Origin: Paramecium tetraurelia
Taxonomy: Eukaryota; Ciliophora; Oligohymenophorea; Peniculida; Parameciidae
Assembly (NCBI RefSeq): GCF_000165425.1
Contig: NW_001799026.1
Location: forward strand, 124,001-188,000
Direction of reading: 5' to 3'
Length of the DNA: 64,000 bases
A model generated the notes under the pieces. It had not been told where the DNA came from, did no database searches, and saw only the letters and a list, made by a program, of their open reading frames with translations. The position numbers were made by a program, and so were the translations under genes. How positions within the stretch are numbered: position 1 is the first letter of the stretch; every line of letters begins with the position of its first letter. Shown piece after piece: positions 1 through 11,027 of this stretch.

Positions 1-173
1 TTGAAATGTATTGTATAATACATAGTGAATCCTGCAGTAATTATATTGAATGGGACAAGTAAATACAAACGATAATTAGGTAAGTATTACTCTTTATATC
101 TTTATTCAAGTATCTTTAACTATTCTTCTGTTAAATTGTCAATATTATCCATTCTTATCTCATCGTCTTCCAT
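1..173 (-). CDS. Membrane protein, N-terminal fragment (runs off window)
   Basis: The gene starts with the ATG complementary to 171-173 and reads left off the window edge. About 57 residues are visible with the ciliate code: an acidic start (MEDDEIRMD), a Gln/Lys/Glu-rich stretch, then a hydrophobic segment (LYLLVPFNIITAGF) that looks like the first membrane helix. TAA and TAG are read as Gln. I do not recognise a family. The remainder, including any introns, is outside the window. Confidence 0.55.
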
Positions 174-334
174 CACAAATAATTTTATAAATAATAGTAT
201 TATTCAAGAAAAAAAATGAACGAAATCTCATTCCCCCCAAATTATCAATTTATTAATCTAAACCTCTCTGGAATTCCAATGAATTAAGAGAACGATTAGA
301 AAGCACAATATATAATGAAAAAAGCTTAAATATA

Positions 335-1309
335 TCATTCATCTAGCCATCTTATCTTCTTTCCATCTTCCCATTCTCCTTCTCTTTCAATGCCATTACT
401 TCCTCTATACACTCCTTTACCATGTTATTATCCATCCTTCCAAAATCCTTTGTACATTCTGCCATCTGGCCAAAAGAACTCACCGAAACCATGCTTCTTA
501 TCATCGAAATATTATCCTTTATATTTTCTACCATCCTTCCAAGTGAAAATACCATTTCCATCCATTTTATTGTCTTTCCAATCTCCAGTATACTCCCTAA
601 AATCTGCCCATTTATAAACTCCTTTTCCATGAATATTATTGAGAGCAAACTCTCCAGTGTAAGTACTACCATCGCTCCAAGTAAATGTACCAATTCCATG
701 TTTTAAACCCATATCATAGTCACCTTCATACATGGCTCCATCAGCCCATTTTTCTAATCCAAAACCATGTTATTTATCTTCAAACCACTCTCCTACATAG
801 GATGCTCCATCTTTATGAAAGTAGGTTCCTTTGCCATGAGCCTTGTCATTGAGCCATTCTCCAATGTAGACATCTCCGTCAGCATGAATCAACCTTCCTT
901 TTCCGTTAGCCATATCCTTAGCAAAGTAACCTTCATAAACAGAACCATCAGCCCAATGCTATTTGCCTCTGCCTTATCTCATCCCGTTCTTCCACTGTCC
1001 TTCGTAGTACACATTAGTTTCAATTTCCAACACTCCAGAATAAGGGAGGGCGAATATATCCTCAGTTGGGTCGTCGTATTAATAGGGACCAACCCTATTT
1101 AATGCTTCTAGAGTGAATGAATTACATATAGCAAGCATAGAAGTTAGTGTTTTGAGATCGGATCTAATGTGTTGAACTAATTGAGAGGATTGTTATGATT
1201 TTGGTTTGACATTCGAGTTTTCTTAATTGTCAGGTACCTTCCTTGCTGGTTTGAGTTCATTGCGAGATTCATATTGATTTGGATCATCACAGGTTGCGCA
1301 ATTGCCCAT
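335..1309 (-). CDS. MORN-repeat protein with MGNC N-terminus
   Basis: A single-exon gene of 324 residues when TAA/TAG are Gln; TGA at 335-337. Residues from about 95 to 310 are tandem MORN repeats (YEGxWxxGxxxGxGxxxWxDG pattern, for example [15 protein letters not shown] and [15 protein letters not shown]). MORN repeats bind membranes or act as scaffolds at the cell cortex and in cilia. The protein begins MGNCAC: Gly2 fits N-myristoylation and Cys4/Cys6 fit palmitoylation, so I infer membrane anchoring. The start was chosen for that motif and because the next gene starts only 22 bp away on the other strand. Confidence 0.9.
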
Positions 1310-1331
1310 TTTGACTGTTATAATTTATATT
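1310..1331. promoter_or_regulatory. 22-bp divergent promoter between MORN and Kelch genes
   Basis: Only 22 AT-rich bases separate the two start codons (minus-strand ATG at 1309, plus-strand ATG at 1332). Any shared promoter and both 5' UTRs must fit here or overlap the coding sequences. This is inferred from gene positions; no defined promoter element was recognised. Confidence 0.5.
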
Positions 1332-2917
1332 ATGTTATCAAATCGATCAAATAAGGATACCAAAGAAGTGAAACGTATTAGTTTGATTCCAAGTCGACAA
1401 GAGCAATAACAGGAATAGGAATACAAGTACATTCAACCTGTAAAATCTGTGAATGTGGAGAATCAGGATCCAAAATGGTCAGAACTGAAAGTAGATGGCA
1501 AGAATATCAACCACAGAGCTTACACCAGCATAACAATTCACAATGATTTGTATAATTTTGAGTGTTATCCTAGTCTGTACTTGTATGGGGGATACCAAGT
1601 TCAATTAGGAATCATGGATGAATTCTATCGTATGAATCTAAAGAGTTAAAGTTACCAATGGGAAAAGCTGACTTACAAGGAAAACCCAGGACCAAGAACT
1701 CGCCATCAGATGTGTACATACATGGATAGAATCTACATTTTTGGCGGATAGATTCACCAATCTGTCTCCACCAATTCCATGTGGTACTTTGATCTCAACT
1801 CCCACACTTGGGTCAAGTGCAAAATTAATCAATCATACCCTCCAGAAATAGACAATCACACAGCCATCATCCACAATGATAATTGGATAGTCTTTGGAGG
1901 CTTCTTCGGAGGAACTGTGGGTTTGCATTCCAACTATGTGTATAAATATGATTTTAGTTCGAACACATGGCAAAGAATGCAACCCTAAAGCAGCCTTGCT
2001 CCTAAACCTAGAGATGGAGCAGGCATAGCTATGCATAAGAACATACTCTACATGTTTGGAGGATCTAATGGTCATTTGAGGTTCAATGATTTATGGAAAT
2101 TCGATTTCTAAGTTTGGACCTACATACCTGTTAGTTCCAAAGATTTACCAAGAATCAGATCAGGCCATGTGATGCTAGTTAATGATGATAAAATTATTAT
2201 CTTTGGTGGAATACATGATATCACCTGGGAATTAGATGACTTAAATGTATTTAATCTTAAGAAAATGGAATGGATTAAAGTTGATGAAGATAGTGCTAGG
2301 AGAAAAGATAAATAATTGTTGTCTCCAACCAAGGATAATAAATAGGATCAACATTCACGAAGGCAATTTAGAAAATCAACTAGAACTGGCAGCATTAGGA
2401 AGACTATTAAAAGAACTACTGTCTCTCCACTCAAAAAACCAGATTAATCTGAAGATAGTTTGGAGTCGCCAACTAGAAATTTATCCTAAGCTTAATCTAA
2501 TTAAAAAACACTTGATGAAAAAAAAAAAAAAGAAATTTAACAAAAAAAAATGGCCTTATTAAAGATATTTGAAGTTGATGAAGGCTAAAAGATACAATTC
2601 AGAGATAATTCACCCACTTCTGAAAAAATGAGAAACTCTCTATTTCTAGTTGGCAATCCAAAGGCTGACTTAAAAATTAAACAGGGGAAATTGACCGAAT
2701 TTGGAAAACCTTTAGTTTCAAAGTAAATTAACATATATATTTAATAAGATTTCTTCAGCCACTCCAATCAATGTAGAATTAGATTGTTGGAAAGAAACCC
2801 TGCGCTAGAGATGGCCATTCATTTACAGTTTATCAATCATAACTCATAATTTTTGGTGGAGACAGACATTAAATGTCCTTTAATGATATTTATTCCTTAG
2901 ATTTAACAAAAATTTGA
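1332..2917 (+). CDS. Kelch-repeat protein
   Basis: 519 residues after removal of one 26-nt intron (2723-2748, gtaaat...aataag). Five or more kelch blades are visible, each with a hydrophobic strand plus GG (IYIFGGQIHQ, WIVFGGFFGG, LYMFGGSNGH, IIIFGGIHD), and a last GG blade (IIFGGDRHQ) in the exon after the intron. A Ser/Thr/Lys-rich linker of about 100 residues separates the fifth and last blades. Kelch propellers mediate protein-protein contacts; the partner is unknown. The intron is required because the final kelch motif lies in another frame; it ends in AAG rather than the usual TAG. ATG 1332 is the first in-frame Met. Confidence 0.85.
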
Positions 2918-3499
2918 TAATATTAAATTAAACAATTATTTATTACTCTTAATTTGAGAATGACATATTTAATTTAGTCCCCAATCTTTATTAATGTATT
3001 GATAATTTTTTTACTCTTTAAAATTAATATAAAAATTTCTATGCTCAAAATCATGCCGATTTTTAAAGTTACCTTCAGGAAAATAATGTTACCATGAACT
3101 GCTGATAAATAATATTATTTCTATCTATTCGATTACTCAAATTGAAAGCAAATAAATATCAATAGATAGTTGCAACTTTATAAAAATAAACTAATAATAA
3201 TTAATGCATAGTTTTTAATTATAAAACAAATTCATTTCTTGTGAGATAGAGTTGCCAGAATATATTTGTAAACGAACTTACAAATATTTTGATTACTTTT
3301 GAACAATTATGGAATTTCTGTTTAATTCTTTGTATTTTATAAAAAATTATACTATATAATTTCAGTTAGATCAACATAAAAAATTTCATAAAAAAGTATT
3401 TTTTCTAGATTTTATTGATTAAGCATTAGAAATAAATTAAACATATCTTTTTCATGATATAAAAGCCACCGTTTTACAGTCTAATTTTTATAAATAAAA
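2918..3499. other. AT-rich intergenic region
   Basis: About 580 bp of strongly AT-rich sequence between the Kelch gene and the small secreted protein. I could read no convincing coding frame, with or without mini-introns, and no RNA gene. Confidence 0.5.
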
Positions 3500-3851
3500 A
3501 TGAAAAAGATTTTGGCAATTGCATTACTAATCCTTTGTATCACAGCTAAAAAGCATCACAAATAAGAGGAGGGCCAAGAAGAAATAACTCCCATGGTTTA
3601 ATGCCTTTAAGATCATTGTCTTAATGAAGCATTCGGATGTGTCTTCAATGAGGAATGTAGCAAGACCATGGAGAGTTGTGATAAGGAATATGGAGAGGGT
3701 ATCAAATTAGAATAGGTACTTTTTATTTGAATTATTTTAGTTTGTTTCATGTACCGCAAATGATGAAGCCGCTTCTGCATTGGCTGCCTGCATGTAAAAC
3801 AACTGTGCCAGTTTTGAATAAATGATGAGATTCTTCAACAAAAGAAAGTGA
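3500..3851 (+). CDS. Small secreted cysteine-rich protein
   Basis: 108 residues after removing a 25-nt intron (3716-3740, gtactt...tttag). It starts MKKILAIALLILCITAKK, a clear signal peptide. The mature part holds about eight Cys in spaced pairs (QDHC, FGC, EEC, ESC, VSC, AAC, NNC), suggesting a disulfide-stabilised helical secreted or granule protein. Charged residues follow the signal. No named family recognised. The C-terminus ends in Arg-Lys before TGA. Confidence 0.75.
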
Positions 3852-4919
3852 TTTTGATGATTTTATAATAACCATATTCAAATATAGTCATCATTCATTG
3901 CCAAAAAAATTTTTTTTCATTTGAGACTTAACACAAACAAGTGTTAAAAATCTGTTAATATTTATATATCATTATGATGCATTCTTCAAACTATGATAAT
4001 ATTGTTCTAAAGTTTATGGAGCAATTACCTATCAACAAAAAATTTAGTAAAATATTGGTGAGGAACGAACTGCAGAACAATTGCTTAAATATATATTAGA
4101 TTTTATTAATACATCCTTTCATTATTAAGTTTTATTTGAAATTTAAAATAACTTAAAGTCATTATTAATATAGTATTAGTATTGATTAAGATAGTGAATA
4201 TTAACTTAATTCAATTTCATGTATAATATCTTATAATAACAACATTTGCCAATTTAAAAAACTTGTACTATTATAGATGAAGAATAAAATTCGAAAAAAT
4301 TTAGTTAGTACTCAAAAACAAATAAATAAATAAAAAGTAAACCTAAGTACATATACTCAACAATCGTCTAATTGTTCCCAATTCTTCTAGTTTATAAAGA
4401 CACAAGTGATATTTATTAACTATTAATCACTATCAGATTTCAATAAGGGTTGAATGCAAAGTTGGTTGAAGATGATTGAAATAAGAAATTTGTAGGCTGG
4501 TCATCAAGTTAAAGATATTGAGATGTATAGGATTTACTAGGTTCAATGAGAAAGTTTGATTTTTATGATGTACTTATTTATAAATATTATAATATAAAAT
4601 ATGTCCAGATATGTAAATCCAGGAAGTTTTTAATTATTACTTTTTTTCAACTAGAGCAGCAACAATTGTTTAGATTACTTAAGTTTTACTAGTTAATTGT
4701 ATGAATAAGCTTTAATAATTGATCATTCGGATTATAATATTTTACAAAGTTAAATCATATTATTCAATTAAACAATATAAACTTCAGAATAATATGTCAT
4801 GTTCAAACAAACTTCATTCTTTAATTTCACAGATTGTTTTTCAGGAATAATAATGTATTTGATTATTATTAGAGAGTCATCTCTACATAGATTTATAAAA
4901 AATAAATGAAATATTTAAG
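3852..4919. other. AT-rich region with a possible gene relic near 4005-4180
   Basis: Mostly low-complexity AT sequence. A 159-codon frame without TGA is open on the plus strand from ATG 3974 to TGA 4451-4453, but with only one stop codon in an AT-rich background this is weak evidence. In another frame around 4010-4180 the translation (IGEERTAEQLLKYI...) loosely resembles the first HEAT repeats of the PP2A scaffold subunit. I treat it as a possible relic, not a gene. Confidence 0.25.
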
Positions 4920-6919
4920 TCATCCTATAAAAAATGTACTAGAAGTGCTTTTTGTATTTTTTGAGAGATTTTTTTCATAACTATATCCATTAAATAGATT
5001 CTAAACGGAGTTTTTCTTCAATAAGAGTTTATTTTCTCTGATCAAATCATCTTGGCTTTCGTTATCCTCACTAATTTAATTTAAATATTCAATATTGTCA
5101 TCAATTTCCTAAATCTAAATATTGTTTATACACTTGGGATATATGGAGATTAGATTTCTTTATTCAAGAGTTTTTACCAAGGAAAATTTCTAAGCCAAGG
5201 ATGATTTTTGACTTCATCTGGCCCTTTAAAACCAAGTCTATTTATTGGTTTTCTTTATATTAATTTGTTTATAAAATCAGCACCTTCAAATGACCAATCA
5301 TTTGGAACCTCAGACTTTTTGATCTAGACCTATCTAGTGAGGACTTGGTCTCGAATTTCCTATCTCGACCTTCCATTATAAGGTCTCCTTCCTAACATAA
5401 ATTCATAACCCATGACCCCAAGAGCAAAGTAATCCACAGCTATTGTATGGTTCTATCTGCACATGACCTCAGGAGCTACAAATATTAATGCATAATCATA
5501 CCCATGTATCCTGGAGTGCCACTAGTATCTTGTGAATTCTCAGGTTTCCAGATCCTGGCAATTCCTAGATCTGTTAGTCTGACGTATCCATATTTATCCA
5601 AAACCAAATTTTCTGGTTTAAGATCTCGATGTATAATGTTGTTGTTGTGCAAGTATTCTAATGACAATAGAACACAAGCTACAAAGAACTTGGTTTGGTG
5701 TTCTTTAAACCTTCTCATTTTACCAATGTGATATCTGAGATCTCCTCCAGTTAATAAATCCATCACCAGATATAAGTTGTCTCTATCTTGAAAACAATAA
5801 TTCATGTTAATTAAAAAGGGATGTTTAAATTAGGCCAAGAGATTCCTTTCATTCATTACTGAATTGACACTTCTTTTGGCTATTACTTTTGCTTTTGACA
5901 TTTCCTTCATTGCATACAATTGTCTTGATTTCTTTATTTCAACTTTCCAAACCTTTCCAAACCCGCCCTTACCAATCACATAATGAAATTGAAAATTATT
6001 CTTGTTTACTTGAATATTGCAATCTACCATTAAGCTTTAATCATCGTCATCGCTTGACTCTTGTTTTTCTTGTTGTTTGACTATGCTCTTGGAATTCTCA
6101 TATCTAGAGTTATGTTAATAATTCATCATTGAGTTCAATAGATTCTCAAAGCCTTTAGAGTACTTAAATTAGCTGGGCATTAAGAATTCCTACTTATGAA
6201 CTTAAGGCGCTTCATTTATGTGTAGAGACACTTTTTCAACAGGCTTGTTTTCTTTAACTAGACTGTTGGAGTAGTTGATAAAATTGTCTGGGGGTTGAAT
6301 TTGATGAGCGCTGGAAAATTTTGGATAGACAAATGGCGATATGATTTTTGTTGAAGTATTTGGTGATCGAGAATTCTTACGAGCTGTGTTTCTGTTGATG
6401 ATGTCTAGGTTCTCGAAAATGGCTGGTTTGATAGGGGAGTGATCTTTGGATCTATTCTGTGATTGTATTTAAGAATCTTATTGATGATGTTATGACATTA
6501 ATTTGGATAATGCGAACATAGAACCACGAGAACTTGCATTTAAATAAATAAGTGTACTTCTCTTTATGAAATGAATTGTTTCTACTGCTATTAATGTTTG
6601 TTGCACTCTAATTCCTTAGATGCTTGGATTGAATTTGTAGGTGCGATTCATTTTATTTTTGCATATTCAATTAAATGATTTTAATTTTATTTGGGGTTGC
6701 ACTTCTCTGAGAGGAAGGTGCTTATCTGTTTTTGGTGGTATTTTAAGCTATTTGGAAGAAACTTGCAAATTAACTTAATCCTAATGGAGATTTGTTGATT
6801 TGTTTGGGACGATCATTTTAGAATTCCTTATTGTAATTAGGATCATGTCTTACAGGTTTGGGTTTAATAAAATTCAGTTTGGTTGGAAATAAGTCCTTGA
6901 GATTTCGGTGGTTAGACAT
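4920..6919 (-). CDS. AGC-type serine/threonine kinase (STK32/YANK-like)
   Basis: 641 residues across introns 6533-6557 (25 nt), 5476-5501 (26 nt) and 5109-5131 (23 nt). A basic, Ser/Asn-rich N-terminal region of about 290 residues precedes the kinase domain. Visible motifs in order: glycine loop GKGGFGKVW, catalytic Lys in YAMKEM, HRDLKPEN, a variant metal-binding motif DLG in LTDLGIAR, and YMAPEV, whose Ala is built across an intron. A C-terminal acidic, Ser-rich tail follows. The layout is closest to STK32-like AGC kinases. DLG instead of DFG is unusual but compatible with activity. Substrate unknown. Confidence 0.85.
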
Positions 6920-7070
6920 TATTAATATTATATTAATATAAATTATTAAAGTTTGTAAGTTCAGTGGTGATAATTTTGCTGGAATCAAAAAGCTGTGGAA
7001 TATGATAATTGAGTAGTAGAGAGTTGTGTGAAATAAATGATAATAAAATTATATATATATTTAAGCTGAA

Positions 7071-7880
7071 TCAATCTAATGTTTAATTGTAATTGTACCA
7101 CCAAGAAATCTATTGTTTAGGGGAGGTTCCTCTAGTTCCTCAACGATCGGTTAATGAACAACATGCTATTGTTTAATTTACTTAAAGGCTGTGAAATCGA
7201 TGGTTCTCTTCTCATGTCGATGTGTACTGATTTCCTCAGGTTACCTAGGTATTTCTCCCAGATGTAATCGATTAATTGGTGTCGCCCCTTTTGCAGAATG
7301 AATTTCAATCATTTGACATGGCTTGTTTTCAATCATTATCTGAAGGTTCTTCTTCTTCATGGTTGGATTTGGGACTATTTTGTCAAAAACGCATTTCTTG
7401 ATGCAAAAGACTTCTCCGATGGTTGAATTACAGAAGACATCGTAGGTGTAATTGTCATTGTGAATTTCATCCATTCCGATCACGTCCATCACCTTGAAGG
7501 TCTAGGAGGGTAATTATTGTAGATAATCTTACGCGAAGCTATTTCTATATTTGAGGTTCCTGTGCAAATATCTTACTTATGTAAGATAATGGATTCTTGG
7601 ATTGCTACTTCACTAATATTGGTTTGCTTGAATAGACATACCATATTTGACTTATACGAATTCACCCTTTGTTACAACGTATACGTGTTTGGGGACTTCA
7701 TTGGAAACGAAGATCTTAGAGTTCAAACAATACTATCTAAATTATTATGCTTCTTATGGCCATTTTTTTAATGCCTAAGATACTGCCATCAAATCAGTTT
7801 TGGACTTATCTTGTTTGTTGATAAATTTCAAACATTCCTGCATTCGTTAATTATGCTTTTACCTGTTGAATTTGTTCCAT
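7071..7880 (-). CDS. Cyclic-nucleotide-binding-domain-like protein
   Basis: 233 residues over five exons; introns 7838-7862 (25), 7613-7641 (29), 7502-7532 (31) and 7076-7098 (23 nt). The short first exon encodes MEQIQQ. The sequence follows the ciliate CNB pattern: a helical start (ALKKWPQEAQQF), a beta-strand motif VYVVTKGEFVQVKY, a later block KVMDVIGMDEIHND and STIGEVFCIKKCVF. I did not find the canonical phosphate-binding Arg-Ala signature, so ligand binding is doubtful. The C-terminal 50 residues are charged and Pro-rich. Read only after splicing; the last intron supplies the TGA at 7071-7073. Confidence 0.65.
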
Positions 7881-7893
7881 TTTTTAATTTATT
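7881..7893. promoter_or_regulatory. 13-bp divergent promoter
   Basis: The minus-strand ATG at 7880 and plus-strand ATG at 7894 are separated by 13 bp of A/T. Both starts are supported by long spliced reading frames. Transcription of both genes must be controlled from inside or across the opposing coding sequence. Confidence 0.5.
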
Positions 7894-9188
7894 ATGAATA
7901 GTTATTTAATAAGTAAGTACTCTCAATCATCTCATTATCATTATAAAAAAGGAATAAATGACATTTTGGAAGGAAAAAGATGTTAATTGCTAATCAAACT
8001 AAAAGATCTATAATGTTATGACACACCCCAAGAACACTTAACCAAATATTATCACATTAATCAGTTAAGAGATAAATTACATATGTTGGGAGAATACTAC
8101 AAAGTATGAAATACAATTAATCAATCAGTATCATAATGACATACCACGTTTATTTATGATTCCTGCCATCATCCCCTTAAACTATTTTCATGATCGCAAA
8201 AGAAGACTTGCATTTTTTAGAATTGCACGCTTGATTGCACAAGAAAATCATAACAACCCTGACAAACCACAAAAAGGAATCGTAGGTGATTCACCCATCC
8301 CCTTGACAAGCGAACAAATCACACCACAAGATCCTAGCTCTTCAGATGAAGTATATATATTCAACCAAATTGCATTAGATCCTCTCTAAAAATGATAAAA
8401 TCCTATAAGGAATCAGTTTCTTAATTTAAGAACCCGATTCAATAGAAAAAATAAAACAATAAATTTAGTCGATGATCAAATTAAAGAAATAGCCAAATAC
8501 TTCCTCCACCAAAATCAATAGTATTGGAAGTAACACCACCACCAGTAAATCTAATAAGTAATCCATTCTAAAATAAACCAAATAAACATAACCACAAAAA
8601 AGTAATTCTCCCTCACTCAAAATCCAATCCGCTTCCATTCAACTCATTGATGTCGCCTCACCCAGAGACTAAAAACCATCCAAACACATTTCCCCCAATA
8701 ATTTACAATAATTCACCAAAAGCAAACCAAAATCACCCTCAGTCAATATGGCCTCCCCAGTCCAACAATTCATTAAACTATCAGCCAAAATGAAGCAATC
8801 ATTCAATAAACAATAATGTAGCAGTGCCAGAAACAATACCAACATCCCAAATAGTGCTAATTAAAGAAAGAGCAGTGTTACTCATATTCTAAACATTCTC
8901 AAGTCACCAAACAAAAACAGCTCTCATTAGATCCAACACATTTCATACACTCCAAGAGATTAGGAATCCAAAAGAAGTTTTAACAATAAAAAGGTTCATC
9001 AATTAGAATTGCAAGTGATGTCTGATCTTTAGAGCTTATTGCAAAAAAAGACTTGTCTAACTCATCGTAGTTCAATGACCACTAAAAATTAAATTAAGAA
9101 GAAACTCAATACTAGAGAATTAAATTAATTTAAGTGCGTGAGGTTGCCACTATCCAATAGAGACAATAATAATCAACAAAAAGAATGA
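7894..9188 (+). CDS. Ser/Asn/Lys-rich hypothetical protein
   Basis: 413 residues, introns 8104-8128 (25 nt) and 8351-8378 (28 nt). The first 120 residues look folded (GINDILEGKR, TPQEHLTKYYHINQLRDKL, then IPRLFMIPAIIP and a basic helix DRKRRLAFFRIARLIAQE). The rest is a long basic Ser/Asn/Pro/Gln-rich region with phosphorylation-site character. No family recognised. Start chosen at 7894 because the exon it opens splices cleanly into the frame containing the conserved-looking helix; a later in-frame ATG at 7958 reads without that splice. Confidence 0.65.
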
Positions 9189-9292
9189 TTTTCTAACTAC
9201 ATAGTTAATATTTTATTATTATTATTTTAAACCATCAAATCACTTTGCATTTAGTAAAATGATATTTATAATAATAATATTTAATATAAAGA

Positions 9293-10749
9293 TCATTTTA
9301 TTAAAAGTTGTTTTCTTATTTAATTCTAATTCTAATTTTAATTCCCTTCTTTCATTGCTTCATTAAACTGTTTTACAAATTGCAGCATTTTGCTTAAAAC
9401 TATTCCAATTACCGAATAACAAAAGGCAAATCCATAAATTATGGTCAACTTTACAGTTGCTATCCATAAAATCGATAATTACAATTTATTTTAGGCAATT
9501 AACTCAAAACACTAATCACCCAAATATTGAAGATATTGATAAACATTTAAATCAACCCGAATGACAACCCCTAAGTTCTAAAGTTTTGTTTCTGTATGCC
9601 AATCAAACTTGCACTTGATATCTAGAATTGTATTGCATATCATTCTTACTTAAACAACTGTGAAAATGTATTGCTGCATAACTAGTGTGACAATGAAGAA
9701 GAACACCCTCAACCATAATAAACTGTTTGTACAGGTCAATTAAAGTGTGCTTAGTAAAAAATACATCAAAGAATCTGTTGTCTTGTCTGTCAAGTATTTC
9801 AGAGCGTTATCCTACTTCTAAATGTTCTTGGCTATGTACCTAGCAAATATTATAGCTACGAAATCTAAGACATTTAAATACAAATGATAATTGGAGCTTC
9901 TTAAATAGTAAAGCCTAAAATTATATATCCATTCTTAGATTCAATGAAAAATAAATCTATCTCGCTTTTAAAGTTATGATACAATGAAGTTACATCATAG
10001 GATTGCCATATCTATATGATACTCATTATTGATCCTGCTGCTATTGCGATTATTGCTCTATCAGTGTTAAGAATCTCCTTTAGAGCCTACAACAAGTTTC
10101 CTTTAGATTGTATGGGAATCAATTACAATTCTGGTATTTTTTAAAAGGCATCAACTTTAAAAGTTGCAAAGGAGCGTTAAAAACAAATTGTGAGACTCAA
10201 CAGAATTACCAAAGGTATTGATGACATCACCAGTGTTGAAATCTCCCCAGTTATTATGGAAATACTATTCAACTTTTCCAATCTATAATATATGATCAGA
10301 GTTATTATGGCACAAAGAAGCCTTCCAGTATATCCATATTAATAAAATAAAGCCAACTGTCTAGGAATTTTATCTTCAGGAAAATGCTTTGAAATCATAG
10401 TCTGAATTATTATAGTCTGTAATTGTTATGCCAATATCTAAAATCCTATTGCAAAGTACAAATAGTCTTATATCAACTTCCAACAATATCCTAAAAAGTA
10501 TATATAGGAAAATATCGTCAAGAATAAACTTATGAAGAAGATATTTAAAGTGTATTAGACATGATCTATGATAAAGCCTCCTAGAGCAGGACAGATAATT
10601 TTTAAAATAGTCATAATGACAAAAAAGAACAATTGGTTAATACCTGAAAACAAGCTTAAATTATAGTATTGATAAGCAATAAAAGTGTTTACAAAGTCTG
10701 AGAAATAGAGCATGTTGAAAAGCAATCTCATTCGTATTTCAGATATCAT
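9293..10749 (-). CDS. MFS-like multi-pass transporter, paralogue 1
   Basis: 458 residues, introns 9856-9881 (26), 9578-9608 (31) and 9460-9482 (23 nt). About 10-12 hydrophobic helices, a cytoplasmic-loop-like middle section (IPIQSKGNLLQALKEIL) and a late QGLSFG followed by IIYGFAFCYSV. It is a clear paralogue of the plus-strand gene at 27153-28627: shared blocks include GFIIDHVQ, GDYLYFANGF/DYLYFAIGF, IIYGFAF and SKMLQF, and two intron positions coincide. Overall pattern fits a major-facilitator-type permease. Substrate unknown. It faces the preceding plus gene tail to tail with about 100 bp between. Confidence 0.7.
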
Positions 10750-11027
10750 TTGCTATAAATTTCTGTATAAATATTCTTAATATTAAATATGATTATGTTG
10801 AATAAAAAATAGAATTAATGCTTATGCAAAAGAACTCATTCCTCATATTTATCATAACGCAATCTTCCTTCTAGCTCCAATCTCCAATCCAAGTCTCTCC
10901 TCAATGTTGCATAACCTTAAATAATTGCAATCAAACATATTAGCAAATCTAAATAAAGTCAACTCTCATTTTAGCTAAGTTTAACTTTAGATAGTAATTA
11001 ATGAATAACAAAATTTAATATAAATAA
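10750..11027. other. Intergenic gap with a short unresolved open frame
   Basis: 278 bp between two minus-strand genes. A short minus-strand frame (10849-10966 region) reads as a charged peptide ending RLRYDKYEE, but I could not join it to a start codon through any plausible mini-intron, so I do not call a gene. Confidence 0.3.

Noticed and set aside
352-706. Open frames on both strands overlapping the MORN gene (for example a 115-residue minus frame and plus frames rich in Pro/Leu)
   Set aside because: They are shadows of the MORN repeats; the true frame shows regular YxGxWxxG repeats and continues through in-frame TAA/TAG.
3974-4453. 159-codon plus-strand frame
   Set aside because: With TGA as the only stop in AT-rich DNA such frames are expected by chance; composition is not protein-like throughout.
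10849-10966. Small charged peptide gene between two membrane-protein genes
   Set aside because: No combination of start codon and 18-36 nt intron puts the coding-like tail in frame.
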